Assembly (NCBI GenBank): GCA_020746105.1
Contig: CM036618.1
Span: 92,808,122-92,872,121, forward strand
Reading direction: 5' to 3'
DNA from: Trogon surrucura
Taxonomy: Eukaryota > Chordata > Aves > Trogoniformes > Trogonidae
DNA length: 64,000 nucleotides
Under the pieces are notes generated by a model. That model did no database searches. It had not been told where the DNA came from and saw only the letters and a list, made by a program, of their open reading frames with translations. The position numbers and the translations under genes were made by a program. Positions 18,784 to 31,290 of this stretch are shown one piece after another (positions within the stretch are counted from its first letter, which is position 1; each line of letters starts with the position of its first letter).

Positions 18784-21420
18784 ACGTGACCATGGAGCTA
18801 GAGCTAAGTCACTGTGGGCAGGTATTGGAAGAAATCTTTCTTATTGCTGCCTACTTTGGGACTGAACTAACTTGTTCTGCTTCCTTTTTCCCAACCCTCA
18901 AGACAGATTTTGTCTACAGAGTGTCTAGTCTATTATCAGCTTCATTAAATGCATCTCACCTGAGGCTGACAGGACCCTCTTCCAACCCTCCAGCAGCTCC
19001 TTTTATACCATCAAAAGGCAATGAGTGTATTATCAAGCAACGGTTTTGTGAAATCATGAGACTACCTCAACTTAAATGCATGATTCTAGTGTCTGAAGAT
19101 CCAGAGGAAAGTTTAATACTTTGAACCTGATGTGCCTGAATGCTTGATATCAGCATCAGAATGAAAAAAAATTCTTTCCTTACAAACATATTTTTGAAAT
19201 CTTGTGATTTCTGCCCAGATTTGTGTTTTTGAGAGTCTGAGCTTTTTTTCTTATATATAGGTTTGTTGGTGGCAGGAATACAGATTCCCAGGAAAGAAGT
19301 CTCAAAAGACAGAGGATAGTATTCTCCACTACATCATTGTCCTGGAAAATGTTTGTAAACACAGAATATCATTTAATACAGGGTAGGAGGAGCAGTTGCT
19401 TCCTTTTATTAGATTGTGAATGACAGTTTGTTCTTCTCACAGCCCCAAGACTTTCAGGAATATGAAACTATGTTCTCTAACAAATACAGAGACAGGATGT
19501 ACCCAGAGAAATGCCTCTAGTGGAAGCTTTTGGTCTGGTCACTGTAATTTTACATAATGTCAAGGCAATAAAACATAACATGAACCAACCAAAAAAAAAA
19601 AATACTAGCTGTATTGGATCAGGCACTACTTTCCAGGCTCTTTTTATACGAGTCTCAGCACCACAGTATCCAAACTCTTCAGGTTCCTTTCACAGCAATA
19701 ACACAGAGAAGAAAGCCTGCCTAATGGGTAGAGAGTATAATATCCAGGAAAGCTGGTGGCCATGAGAAAGACCTTGGTGGTAAAAAAATGGCTGCAGTGA
19801 AGAAGGATTAGACCAGCAAGTTTTCTAAGGTCATATGTGTGTGGTATATGTCTTTCAAGATGCATGGTAAGGAAAGTCTGCAACGTAGAGACTAATTACT
19901 GCAGAAAGAGTTAAACATGCTCTGCCAGAGGAAACAGAGAAGGAGAAAATGATGACAGAGCGGTGGTGTTAGCTTCGACAGTCAACATGTCATAAAAAGG
20001 GTGAAGTATTTGTAAAATTTTGAATGACAGAAGCCCACAAGGTGTGTCATTTTAAAATAGACACCGGAGTGCAAACAGAGCCCTGTACAATGTTAACAGA
20101 GTTCACGGAAAGTAAATGGAGTAAAATCCCATTGCACAATAGAAGAATATCCAGAGTGCGCAGTCCTGTCAGCCTGCCAATAGTATGAGATTTGGGTATG
20201 TTACAAAGAAGCTGTGCCCTATAGACATTTGTACTGTGGATGCTGTTGCTGTGTGGGCAGCCAGCACTTAAATAAGGTAAGGACTGGGCACAATTAAAGA
20301 AACAAAGGAAAACAGGCTTGACAAGACCCTTATTGTAACAGACCACAGGCAAGTTTTCTCAGGTCCAGGGGGATTATTTCACTCAGTTGCAAAAGCATAC
20401 TCATGCATTAGTACCTAGAAAAGCTCTACTGATAGTCCCAGCTGGACTATGGGGTGAAGCAGAGCTTAGGCAAGAGGGAGAAATCAGAAAAACTCCAGAG
20501 ACTTGGGAAATAATGGAAAGGCAATTTTCCCAAAGGTCTTCAGGAAAACTGAGCCTTTGCTTAAATCTGAGATAATTGAATACAATAACATCATGGCACT
20601 GTATCCCCATAGTGCAGCTCCTGTGAAGCCAGCCCAGCAGGCAGATCCTCAGGCTGGGTACGGTTGTGTTTGCTTCAGTGATGCGAGTGCTTCTCTGCAT
20701 GGGGTCACAATGAAGCTCTGGGAGGGACATGCCAGCTCACAGATCCCATCTGTCCAAAACTGGGAACCTCCTATTGCTAAAATTATAAACTGGCTGCTAG
20801 CGAAGAAGCCCTGTTGAATAAGCAAGTATTTGGTTATCTCCTTCAGGCTGTTCACTCCTTGCATTTGGCAGGACCTCATGTGTATTACTGTCGTTGTTTT
20901 GGATGTGTACTTTCTCCCTTTTGGCAAGTTTTGCTGTGAACTCAAAAGGAAAGCAGGAAAACCATTCTCAGATTCTGCTTAAAAGAATTTTTAAACATCA
21001 GGACAAGCTGCTAGAGGGAAAATCTGTCAGGATGTTGATTTTAAGAAAATCAGTTGATGTCAAAATTCAATGCAAGAGGACAGATGCCTTGATGTTGGTA
21101 AATCAGTTCTTGGTCCTTAGATGGATGGAACTACAGGAATACAAAGCATTATTATTAAACCAAACACTGAGTTATTCAGAGGCATAAAACAATTAATTGC
21201 AAAGGGAGAGGCCTCAAACCTTCCTTGCAACAACATACCAGTGCATCACTTCTGAATGTGCTGGGAAGGCTGATGACCTTCTCAGCCAGGAGAAGTCTGA
21301 TGCAATTCATGAGTGTTCCTGAAGATTCAGGCTATTTATCCAAAACGCTGAGTTTATAAGCCACTTTCCAATGAAAAGAATAGCACCTATGTGAAGCTCC
21401 TTGGCTGAGAAAACAAATGA
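18784..21420. other. unique non-coding sequence
   Basis: 2.6 kb with no recognised gene or repeat. Frames of 60-112 codons occur on both strands without domain similarity. An A11 run at 19591-19601 is the only low-complexity feature. Confidence 0.55.
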
Positions 21421-21455
21421 AATAAAGAGGAAATTAAAAAAAAAAAAAAAAAAAA
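21421..21455 (+). repeat. AATAAA followed by an A20 tract
   Basis: AATAAA at 21421-21426 lies 9 bases before an uninterrupted run of 20 adenines (21436-21455). This is the signature of a poly-A-tailed retrocopy. However, no parent gene is recognisable upstream and I see no target-site duplication matching GACCAATCC after the tract, so a simple A-rich microsatellite is equally possible. Confidence 0.6.
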
Positions 21456-22719
21456 GACCAATCCTCTGACTTCTTTATTACATTCTGCCTTAGGACAGAA
21501 TTTAAAAGGATGTGGCAAACCACTGTGCACATCCGGGGTGTCTTAGCGCTCCTGTGCATCTGCTGAGATTTTAAGTAAAGTGAAACAATGCCAGGAGCCC
21601 CCTTCACCACCTTCTTTCGCCTCCATCTACCCTGCTTTGCTGCTCAATGTCTCCCTTTTGGATGCATCAGTAACAGGGAGCCTATGCCCAGATCTTCTGG
21701 GCAAATCCACGGAAATCCAAGCACCAGTGTAAACCTCAGCTTTGTAAATTGATGCAGTCCCATTTGTTTCACTGGCAGCTTGCAAACCCCTAGGAGCTTT
21801 TCCAGGAGGTTCCTGACAGGGTCCAGAGAACCTCTCATGAGAAAGCACTTCCCAGCCTACACCAGAGGTAAATGGAGTTTTTTCACTGCTTGCACTGTTG
21901 TGCTCATAGTCCGATTTACAAGCCCCTCTGAGATATTAGTAGTACAGTTGATAAGCCAGAAAACACTACAGAAGCTGCCCCCTGCAGCCGTGATTGATGT
22001 TCCTTGCTAAATATAAAGCTCCCAAGGCTTAGCATATCAATATTTTGGAATGGAGCACATGGAAATATTTGATGGATTGAGGAGAACAGATCTCTGTGGC
22101 CAGTCACTCACACATGCCCTTTTGTGAGCAATCCGTCTTTCCTTGCAGCAGGCAGTGGAATTCAGGCACAACAGCTGGAGTTTCAGTATCTCTGCATGTT
22201 TTATTTGTGAGGGAGCCTGGATTCGAGCCATCCAGGCACTGACCAGCCGCAGATGCAACTGTAGCTTGAAAAAGCTTCTCCGAGCTCCGAGGGGATATGT
22301 GGAGCACACACCTCCCACCCCGGACCGCACACTCTGCACTGTAGCCTAGATGGCATCTCTGTAGAGGGCATTAGAAAACCAGTTGTGCTACAGAGACTCC
22401 ACATCCTCTCTTAGCTGTGCCCTGGGATGGTGCCTGCTTAGTTGAGAGGCTGGTGTTCCTAGTGTGGGCTCTTTGGGCTGCATTTCTGGAAGAGTAGTAA
22501 GAACCACCACTCAAGATCAATAACTCTCAGTCTTCTTATAATGGCATAAGCTGGAAACATGGAATGGTGAGACATATCTGTTCAGAGGAAGGAAGAGTGT
22601 CCAATGAATAACCACTGGTGAGCAAAGATTCCATGGATTGTGCAGGGCAAGCAGAGCGTCCAAAGTGTGCTCACACCGTTTTGCGCACTGTAGGTTCTAT
22701 CCCCAGCTGCTGTAAATCA
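21456..22719. other. unique non-coding sequence
   Basis: No gene or repeat recognised; overlapping short frames only. Confidence 0.55.
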
Positions 22720-22815
22720 TTTTAGCTCTGCTGCAGTCAAGGGATTTTCTCCAGCTGAAAATCTGGTCTTGGGTGGAGCTATGCCAGATCTGCATCACTC
22801 TGGGTATGGATCTAA
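22720..22815 (+). repeat. possible old palindromic amniote repeat fragment
   Basis: CTCCAGCTGAAAATCTGGTC, then GTGGAGCTATGCCAGATCTG, CATCACTCTGGG and TATGGATCT resemble the 'tggagctatgccgatttacaccagctgaggatct' arm of the repeat seen at 3726-3800. Divergence is high and the assignment is tentative. Confidence 0.3.
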
Positions 22816-24509
22816 CAAGCAGTGTTTCAGATCTAACACAGAAGTATGCAATATTTTGGACAGCTCTTTCAATGAGGTGTTCGTTTTATCAGGCCATGGT
22901 AGGTTGTTTTTGTCAGAGGAGGAATGTAGCAGAGGAAAGGTGGGTGGCATTTTTAGTGTATCAGGTCTATCTGTGTGTCAGATGTCCTCTGACCTGTCAG
23001 ATGGTCAGGCTGAGCCACAATTTAGGAACCTCAGTGGAACAAGGTACAGTGCGGTATGAAAAACACACAAAACCTCTCAAAGTTAGAAAAAAAATCAAAA
23101 CAGGAACCCTTTTCACAAACCCTTTCACAGTTCCCTTTTGTGCATTCTTTAGCATCCAACATTTATTTTGGAGTGGGGCAGAGAGGTGGATTGGCTGCTT
23201 GCCTGCCTTCTGGGGTGGAGAGCTTTACATAAAAGGAAAGAGAAAGAGAACATCAAAACCAGATTGAGGGGAAAACAAAGTCACCTCTTTACAGAATAAG
23301 CTTAGGGAACTGGGATATAATGGTTGTTTTCCAGCTATTACTATTCTGAATTTGTCCTGCTGAATAGCCTAGTGAAGTGGTCATGACAGAGTAAAAATGC
23401 ATATGCTTGTTCTCATAGGACAAATATTGAATTTTAACATGAAGCGGGAAATAGAACGTGTGGGTGGCTAGTCCTGTTGTGTGTAAACCACTGAGTACCG
23501 GTTTCCTTGCATGATTCCCCATGATACTGTGGATGAATCACTGCTTCCCAACACACAGGTTAGAGCTAGCGGTGCAAGCCCATTGTTCCAGCTGATCGAA
23601 TTTCTTCTATGTATTTGATTCTGCAGCATACCAGAGTGTCTCTGAGATAAGGGCCGGTTCAGCAACTGTCCTGGCAAGGGAAAGTCAGATTACAGTCTGG
23701 AATGTCAGCCCTGGGAAAGACAGACCTCACCAGAGTGCTGGCCTGTAATAGCATCTTTCTGGTCATTGTGCCTACCATTCAAAATACAGACAGCTGCGGT
23801 CTTCTTCAAAAGGAACACGTGTACTCTGTGTACCATCAACATAAGCCATAGTATGATTATGGGCCACCTCCTAATGTCCTAAAAACAGTCCTTTAGGAAA
23901 GGACTTGTAAGTAATGTATAAAACGTCCAAAAGCCACAAGCACAAAGAACAAGAAGGCAAGACTGGTGTAAGATGTGGCTTATTCTGTTTTCTTTTGCAC
24001 TAGCAAGGGACTTGTTAAGTAAAACTCCAGTAATGCTCCACCTTTCTCCTGGAGAGTTGACCAAATTCCTTCAGTGAGCCTTCACTGGAAGAGCTCTTAG
24101 AGCCACATGTTTATTGAGCAGAAACCATATAAACAATTAGCAGAGCTCTAAACTTTCATGTAAAACAAACAGCTTCCTCCTACCATGCCTACAACCTGTA
24201 TCTTGGCCTGGGTGCTTGTTGGTCAACGGTTTGATAAAGTCTCCCTTTCCCAGACAGCAATCTGCCAGCCAAAGCAGGTACAACTTTGTCTTAAAAATGT
24301 CAAACAGAAAATCATACCATGGACATCTGTGCTTCTAGGCACTATCCTCAGACAAAAAAATGCCCTCTTCAGACCCATTATGAGTCGCTGTTGCTTGCTA
24401 GACCATGAGAAACAGCCAGGAAGCAACACTCTTATCCCTTCGATAAAGACTGCAGCAGAAGGACATCCCTTCTCAATGAAGAATTGCAGAGCATGCAGGT
24501 GTGGCATAG
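22816..24509. other. unique non-coding sequence
   Basis: No gene recognised. The 164-codon frame at 22773-23267 overlaps a second open frame and resembles no known protein. Confidence 0.5.
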
Positions 24510-25345
24510 AGAGACTCAGAGATTTTTAAGGTCAGAAGGGGATAATTTAGCTTTAACTTGCACATAGCACAAGCTGCTGAACAACCTCGAATTTTCAGCT
24601 GCTTGAATTACAGAGGAGCTTTTAGAAAACAGAGAGCCTTGACTGAAAGATTTGCCATTGCAGAGAATTCATCACAACCCTCAGTGCATCACCCTAGCAG
24701 CTAGTTGACGGCTGCCTCACTTCTAATTTGCCTTTTCCTTTGCCAGATATAAGATCTTGCATTGCCTTCACAGTGTTTTCAGTCCAGTAGATAACTGTCA
24801 ACATTTTTTTCCCCAAAAGATATTGATCAAAACAATCCTTTCCTTTTTGTGGAGCTCACCATAAGGGTCAACTCAGTGTCTAAGTGTGGTGTCCATCTAG
24901 CCTAACTAACTATGTAAAATTACACCTCTGATCTAAGCCAGTTTTCTAACCTCCCTCTAAGCTTTGGAGAAGCTTAGGCTTTTTTAGAGGGCAATTTGTC
25001 ATGCCTAACACATATGTCACACCTCTCTAAGGATGGATGGGACTTTATTATTAATGGAGTTATGTCTTCTTCCAGACCATCAATAAAAATGTTAAATAGC
25101 AGAGGGTCTAGAGCTGATGTCTGGGGAAATTCTGCAGGAAATACGTGAGAAACAGCTCCCTGTTTAGAATGACTTTTGAAACTCTACCTATTAGTTGACT
25201 GTTAATCATTTCAGGGGTGCCTTGTATTACATATTTCCTTAATAAAAATATTGTGTGATACCAAGCCAAATGCGTCACAGAAGCTTAGGTAAATCACATC
25301 AACTCTTCCTTCCACTGACTGAGTCTGTAAATCTCCTAAATCTGA
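24510..25345 (-). mobile_element. ancient CR1-type LINE, antisense (3' end plus RT remnant)
   Basis: On the plus strand, ATTTTTAAGGTCAGAAGGGG near 24522 resembles the antisense 3' end 'atttaaggccagaagggacc' of old CR1 families. GCAGAGAATTCATCACAACC near 24660 matches its antisense 3' UTR. CATCAATAAAAATGTTAAAT (25078-25097) is the antisense of the RT block encoding FNIFI-D. ACCAAGCCAAATGCGTCACA at 25260-25279 and AGGTAAATCACATCAAC are antisense of the block encoding 'D..KAFDxV'. The fragments lie in the order expected for one minus-strand element with internal losses. Coding capacity is gone. Confidence 0.55.
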
Positions 25346-25899
25346 GATTACAGTTTAGCCTGACACAGATTCCTTTCGTGGCCTTGTGGGCAAGTGACAA
25401 GGCAAGGTGCTCCTTCTGGGAAGTTGTCTTCTGAGGCCTGAACATAACACTTCTACCTTCTGAATAAAGGCGAATGATGTTCAAAATCTCTATGCAAAGC
25501 ATACCTCTGTCTACTTGCATCTATTATATATCCCTGAAAAGACAAACTGTGACCTCAAGTTGGTCACATGCTTCTGATTACAGAAGACAGTATTTTTAAG
25601 GAACTGGAATGTCTTGGGCATCTGGTCCTTAGGGCCAAAGGTTGTTCAGCCACAAGATTTTTTTCTGAGAGGACAAGAAAGTCTCCTGAGACATATGCCC
25701 CAGAAGTCCAGTGAGTGTCCAACCAGTCAGAACTCAGTCAAGGGACATGCATTATTACGAACTTCTTTCTCCTATCCTATAGTATATTTGGATTCTCATT
25801 TGCTTATCTTATTTCTCTTGGAAGTCAGTGTGGGCTTTTTGTGAATTTACAGTGGCTTGGACCTTGAATATACTATTCTGGAAACAATTAATATCTTGG
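25346..25899. other. unassigned sequence inside the old LINE block
   Basis: No gene recognised. It may hold further diverged LINE sequence, but I cannot align any of it with confidence. Confidence 0.4.
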
Positions 25900-26215
25900 A
25901 GGCAGCTGGGTCATGCAGTCCACATATCACCAACTCACAGTTTCACATCTTGCTTTCATGTCTGCCTTGCTTTGAGCCCAGGCATATTGTACCGTTAGGC
26001 CGAAGCATAATGTCCAGACAAGCATCTGGCCTTGATTTGAAGATATCAAGAGGTAGAGAATCCAGTACCTGCTCTAGTTGTTTAGTAGTTAAACAAACAA
26101 CTGTACTGTAATCCAATTTATCTATCTTCAGCTTTCAGTTGCAGATCCCTGATCTTCCTTTCCTTCTGGCTTACAGAGACCTCATGTCTTTAAATCTTCT
26201 CTCATTCGGGCTTTA
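25900..26215 (-). mobile_element. ancient CR1-type 3'-end fragment, antisense
   Basis: GGTAGAGAATCCAGTACCTG, then TTAGTAGTTAAACAAAC, AATTTATCTATCTTCAGCTT and TCAGTTGCAGATCC follow, in order, the antisense consensus of old reptile and bird CR1 3' regions ('gagaatccactac...ggttaatcacc...aatttgtctagcttcagcttccagcc'). It is strongly diverged and truncated next to a plus-strand CR1. Confidence 0.5.
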
Positions 26216-26229
26216 GACAGGCAAAACAA

Positions 26230-26680
26230 ATAGAGGTCCATGAGAAAGACACTGCTAAACTGGCGAGAGTCCAGCAGAGGACCACTATATTAGCTGGCAG
26301 CTGTGACTTACATGATGTGTGAGGAGAGGTTAAAGGATCTGGGATTACCCTGCCTAGAGAAGCACAGGCTGAGGGGGAGCTGCTTTCTGTTTTCCACTGC
26401 CTAATGAGTGGTGGAGACAGACTTCTTCTGGAGGGTCAGTATGGAAGAATGAGAAGTAATGGTTGCAAGTTCTAGCAAGAGCATTTTCTTACTAGATGTA
26501 AAATCTTCGCTGTGGAGAGTGGTAAAGCATTGGAGATTGCCAGAGATTTTCAAAACTTGGGCAGACAAGGCCTTGAGCAACCTGCTAGCTTTCAAGCTGG
26601 TCCTGCTTTGAGTGGCCTGAAGCAGTCCCTTGCAGACTAGTGGTTTTTCTTCTTTTCTAAGTCACACTCTATGAAAATTT
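26230..26680 (+). mobile_element. old CR1 fragment, C-terminal ORF2 and 3' UTR
   Basis: GAGAGTCCAGCAGAGGACCA, then GAGGAGAGGTTAAAGGATCT, GAGAAGCACAGGCTGAGG, TGGAGATTGCCAGAGA, TTTTCAAAACTTGGGCAGAC, AAGGCCTTGAGCAACCTG and TTTCAAGCTGGTCCTGC follow CR1 from the 'RVQQRT' region to the 3' UTR. A degraded tail, CACTCTATGAAAA, lies near 26666. The frame is broken by stops and indels. Decay is clearly greater than in the copies at 13-19 kb. Confidence 0.75.
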
Positions 26681-26949
26681 TCTACATCCATAGAGGCTTC
26701 TGTGTGCCTCTTTCTTGAGCACCCTTCCTCAAAGTTCGAGTAGCTTCTAAAAATTGCAGAGTTGACTGTAGCATTCTGGGTTTTTTTCAACAGTGTTATG
26801 GAAAGTTCACCTTCTTCTATGAGTCTTTTTATAAGTCAGGGCATTGTATCAGCCCTAATAGAGCCCTAGACCTGGTAAGTTGAGCTATTCTCTTCTCCTC
26901 CTTAGTTGTTTCCAGGATCATCCCTTTCCCAAATGTCACCCCTGGGCTG
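26681..26949. other. unassigned sequence inside the old LINE block
   Basis: TTCTTGAGCACCCTTCCTCA and similar pieces hint at further antisense LINE sequence, but the match is too weak to call. Confidence 0.35.
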
Positions 26950-28860
26950 TCTGAGCGGTTTGCATTCCCCGTTCTTGGATGCCTATATTAGCATTTTTTT
27001 CATTAAACATGTATTGTTTGAAGGGCCTAATTTATCAAGTGATACTGTCAGGCAGTGTGATTGCTATCCCTTTGGCAATATTTACCCATCTGCCAATCTT
27101 CGTGTCATCAACAAACGATTATCAGTGGTAATTTCAAGCTTCCGGCTCACTGACGAAAAAGTTGACTAGCACAGAACCTACAAACGCTCTCACCAGCAAC
27201 ACATCTTCCTTCAGCAGGAGTTCTCTGTTGACAGCTGCTTTAAATCTGTCAGTCACTTTGTTCTTTGTGCCATTTCACCTGAACTTTCCTGATGTTTGGT
27301 TATGCTAATTTGTGATCAGGCTGTTATGTTAAGGGAGACACTTCATCAAGGACTATGGCATAGTAGGTGACTAGTGACTTCACTGGCCGTTCCTGTAAAC
27401 TCATCAAAACAGCACTATTATATTTATTCAGTGAGACATACTTTCCACAATGCCATGTTATGGGAGTTAGTTATGCTTTTTTTTTTTTTTTTGTCCTTTT
27501 ATTCTTTATCAGTTGAATCCCATGTCAGTTTTTCCATTTTGCTTGGACTGCAGTTCAGGTAAGTGATCTATAGTTACCTTGCTCATCCAGCTTACCCTGT
27601 TTGAACTGGCATCATGCTAATGTTCCTTGCACTTTCTGGAATCTCCCATTTCACAAGATGTTTTCAAAATGAAACCCAACAGGCCTCAGCTAACAATTTT
27701 ATGATTCTTGAATGCAAATTATTTGGGTCTGATGGTTTAGATGTTTAATAGATGTTTAACATCTGAAGACATTTGACACCAAAGCAGGAATATTTACTGA
27801 GTTGCTTCTGCCTCTTCATGTTATCAGTCTTGCTTTTACTATCTTCATCCAATAATGAGTCTGACTGATTACTGTGGTTTCATCTGTTCAGAATATCTTT
27901 TTGAAAATATTCTTCTAGCTGCCTTAGGTCCTACTGGCCATCGATTTTCCCCTAGATACTCCTAACCATCTTGCCATTTAAAACTTCCAGTTTTAAAACC
28001 CTGAAGTTTTAAAAATCTTTTCTCATCTCTTTACCAAAAATTCTCTTGTTTTATTCCTCATTGCTACTCTCAACTTTACCACAAAGCTTTTATTTAATGT
28101 TGTGCTAGTTCTTTTTTGCCAGCTTGCAAATATTGGCCATCTAATACAATTTTCCTGGATGTTTCTACTTTCATTCACATGTTTTCCTGGTTCGATTTTT
28201 TCCTCACAATCAGGTTAATTCCTAATTTTCTTTGGGTTTGAGAAATTAGCTCTTCTGAGGTCCCAGCGCACATATAACTGTCAGGGACAGCCTTCTGTTT
28301 GCCCATATTGAATATAATCAGGTCATCCTCACTGTTCCCTTGACAACGTCAACTTTCAGCCCAGTAATTAATTCATCTTTGTCAGAATGAAGTCCAGAAG
28401 GGTTACCACATGATGTCTTCTTGTTAGAAAACAGCCTATAGTTTTCCCCAAATCAGGATGCTTTCTCAGTGGGTTTCTGGAGCTTCCAGAGTACGGAAGT
28501 CCCCTGTGACACTGTCTTTCTTTCCGTGCATTTCTCACGGAGGCCGTGGAGTAATTCCTATTCTATGGTCTGATTTTATGGCATGATTCACACGGTCCGT
28601 TTTCACCTACTCTATCTTTCCTAAGCAGGTTATAACCAGTTATTTTAACATTCCAATCATGCAAATTGAAACCAGCAGTTTTGAGTAATGCTGATTATAT
28701 CACATTTCGTCTCACTAATGAGAATTTCCAATTCCTCTTGCCTGCTATCCAGACAACTAATGGCTACATAAAAGCAAATGGAAAACGTCTTCCCTCCACA
28801 TACTTTGTCACACGGTTAAATCATTTTGCAACATGCCAAGCTTGTTTGCAGTTCCTTAAC
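26950..28860 (-). mobile_element. ancient CR1-type LINE, antisense, RT to endonuclease remnants
   Basis: Read on the plus strand, recognisable antisense blocks occur in the order expected for a minus-strand element. CTTCGTGTCATCAACAAACG (27099) and TGTAAACTCATCAAAAC (27395) fall in the RT region; TCAGTTGAATCCCATGTCAG (27509) and CTTGCACTTTCTGGAATCTC near 27626 fall further upstream in the RT. GGTTATAACCAGTTATTTTA and ACATTCCAATCATG (28629-28663), then TTCCAATTCCTCTTGCCTGC, correspond to the N-terminal endonuclease region (ITETWW..SHDW...GY on the coding strand). About 1.9 kb, fully decayed, with a T16 run at 27477. Confidence 0.6.
27477..27492 (+). repeat. T16 homopolymer
   Basis: Sixteen consecutive T bases inside the decayed LINE; probably a later expansion. 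Confidence 0.95.
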
Positions 28861-31192
28861 CCACAGTTCTTGCATTGCGTAATGCTTTAATTGCTGCTAG
28901 ATTCAGGCTAGGAAGATTAGTGCTCTCTCCTCACCAGCAATACCCCTGTCACCCTGTTTATACAGGGGATGTGACCTAGTGCCCTGCAAAACCCAGACCT
29001 TCAACGTCACCTCCCTCAGCTAACCAGTAGTTAGATCATCTTTGTGTTCTGTCACTGACGGGGCTAAAGGGATTGTCAGTAGGTTTGAACCTTGCTCTTC
29101 TTTGGCTCCTTTCCAAGGGTCCCTCAAATATTCTGCCTTCTGTGCTGCTCCACATGATGTTGAATCAGGAATTTCCTCATTTTTAGTCACCAATGAGACT
29201 TGCTAGAAGAATGCACAATCCAGTACCTATTGTGCAGTTATCCCTGTTATTTTCTCTAGGGATATGACTTCCCACCTCGTTTTCTTCATGCCAATGTCCT
29301 CATCCATTTCACAATTTGATTTCCATGGTGAGTTCAAGAATCCCTCTTAGTTCATTTCATAGAGTTACCTACCAGAGCCAGACATAGGACTCATCTGCAG
29401 GTGAAGAGGCTGAAAACCTGCTGCATCACTTCACTCCCAGAGGTGCTGGTTTCTTGTCTCCCTCTCCCTTCGTTCTCTGCCCCAGATTCAAATGTCTCCA
29501 GAGTAAGTAGGGGGAAAATATATGCCCTCAGCCCCACTCCATCCTTGGACTAAGCTATTAGATGACTTGGGGTAGCTGCTGCCTGTCTCAAGGAGGCAGA
29601 GGGGGATAGTTCAGAATTTTCTTTGAAGTCTCAGCACTAATGATCCTGTACTTGTCTTGTGTGGGACATGCTGCGAATGCATCACTAAAGAAGCTGAGGA
29701 AGGTCTTGGAACACAATCCCAACTCATGCATTTAAATAACTGTGATATGAAGGGTCCATTCATACAGCTTGGGAATTTGGTCCCTCAGACAGTGGCAGCA
29801 AGATCACAGCATGAAGTAATTTTCTCTGTCCCATTCTGGTCCTCCTGCCCAGAATGTAACACGACAGTAGCTCTCTCATGTCAGGAAGTCTCTCCTGGAG
29901 ATTTTTTTTCACTGTCCTGCTGAAGCAGTGGCAGCTGAGGATGTGATATGATGGTCTGATTTGAGAAAAACAAGTTTGAAGTTGAGTTTTTCACAACTGG
30001 GCATTTCCCGGTGAATCTAGAGGCCGTGGAAGACTGTGCTAAGCTCAGGTGTGGAGTGAGACCATGGAAATGTAATTGCACTTCCAAGACTTGAAGAGGT
30101 CTTCCAGACCATTGTCTTCAAGCTGCAACATAGATGCACAGTGACCCTGGAAGGACCTGGATCGTGGCTGTTGACAAATGGCATTATTTAATATATTTAT
30201 TTATTTTCTAGCTGTTGCAACATTGGCCAGGGAAACCTGCCCCACCAGTTTTGCCATTCCAATTCTCCCATTCGTTTCTGGCTTCCAGCCACACTATAAA
30301 GTCAATAGTAGTTAATGAAACAATAATGGGAGAGGAGGACCAGGATTAGAGACAGAGCCCATCTCTCACCAGTAGACATGTGACTCCAAGGCTAAGTGTT
30401 GGTTTATAATTATTTTTAACAAAAGGAACCTGGGAAGGAAATGTGATCTTCCCTTTGTGTGGTGTGTATGGTCTACTCTTGAATATACTTCCTGGGAAAA
30501 AGAAATAACCCTCTGCACAGTGGAGAAAGGCAGGGTCTCTCTGCTGAACCTGTGGTTTTCATTTGTCTGGTTTCTGGATGACTGTATTATGTTATGGAAA
30601 GGGTTTTTTGCATTTTCTAAGTCCTTTTGTGAAGATCAGAAATGTAAGCCGGGCAAAGGAAAATAAATCAAAGTTTTTGCCATTATCCCTTCCCCAACCT
30701 CACAGTTTGCTCTAGGAAGGATGTGATTTATGAGAAATTCCCTTGCTGTATCGTGGAAAGTATCAAATGGAAGAGTATATCCATTTCCTTCAGCATGGCT
30801 TAAGATGGTATAGCTGAAAGTTGACTGAGCTGAAATCCCAGGGTACATACTGCCAGAACTCAAGCTGCCTAAAAATACACCCGGTGATTTCCTCATGTCC
30901 TGCACACCAGCCCATACAATGCTAATGTGCTGGTCGTGGTGTGAAATGCTGGATACAGAAGTCTGCCAGGAAAAAAAAAAAACATATTAGAGCTATTTTT
31001 TTAAATGTAAGATCTGCTTCAGTGCAGTTTGAGAGCTCTGAATGATCTGTGGCAGGAGGGGTTTTGACACAGTCCTGAGAAACCACCTCTTTCTCAGGTA
31101 CCCCTACAACATTCAAAGATGACTCATTCCTGTACGCTTGAATGTCTGGGGTGAGGCTTTTTTGCAAAGAATCTTTTCTTCTCTCATTGAAA
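28861..31192. other. unique or unassigned non-coding sequence
   Basis: 2.3 kb without a recognised gene. The first few hundred bases may still belong to the antisense LINE but cannot be aligned by eye. Frames of 60-89 codons have no domain resemblance. Confidence 0.5.
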
Positions 31193-31290
31193 CCCTTCAG
31201 GGTAAGGATTAACTTTTGTTCTGCTGTGTTTGTACATCACCATGCACAATCATGCATGGTCCTACATAGCACAACACTTCACGGTCCTTT
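31193..31290 (+). repeat. old amniote interspersed repeat, 3' portion (family unassigned)
   Basis: GGGTAAGGATTAACTTTTGT, then TCTGCTGTGTTTGTACATCA, CCATGCACAATCATGCATGG and TCCTACATAGCAC follow the remembered pattern 'gggcagggactgtcttttgttctgtgtttgtacagcacctagcacaatggggtcctggtcc'. The long ordered match makes a real relationship likely. It may be the same family as 6950-7045, covering a different part. Confidence 0.5.

Noticed and set aside
28185-28205. GGTTCGATT resembling a tRNA B box
   Set aside because: No A box at the right distance, no cloverleaf, and it lies within the decayed LINE.
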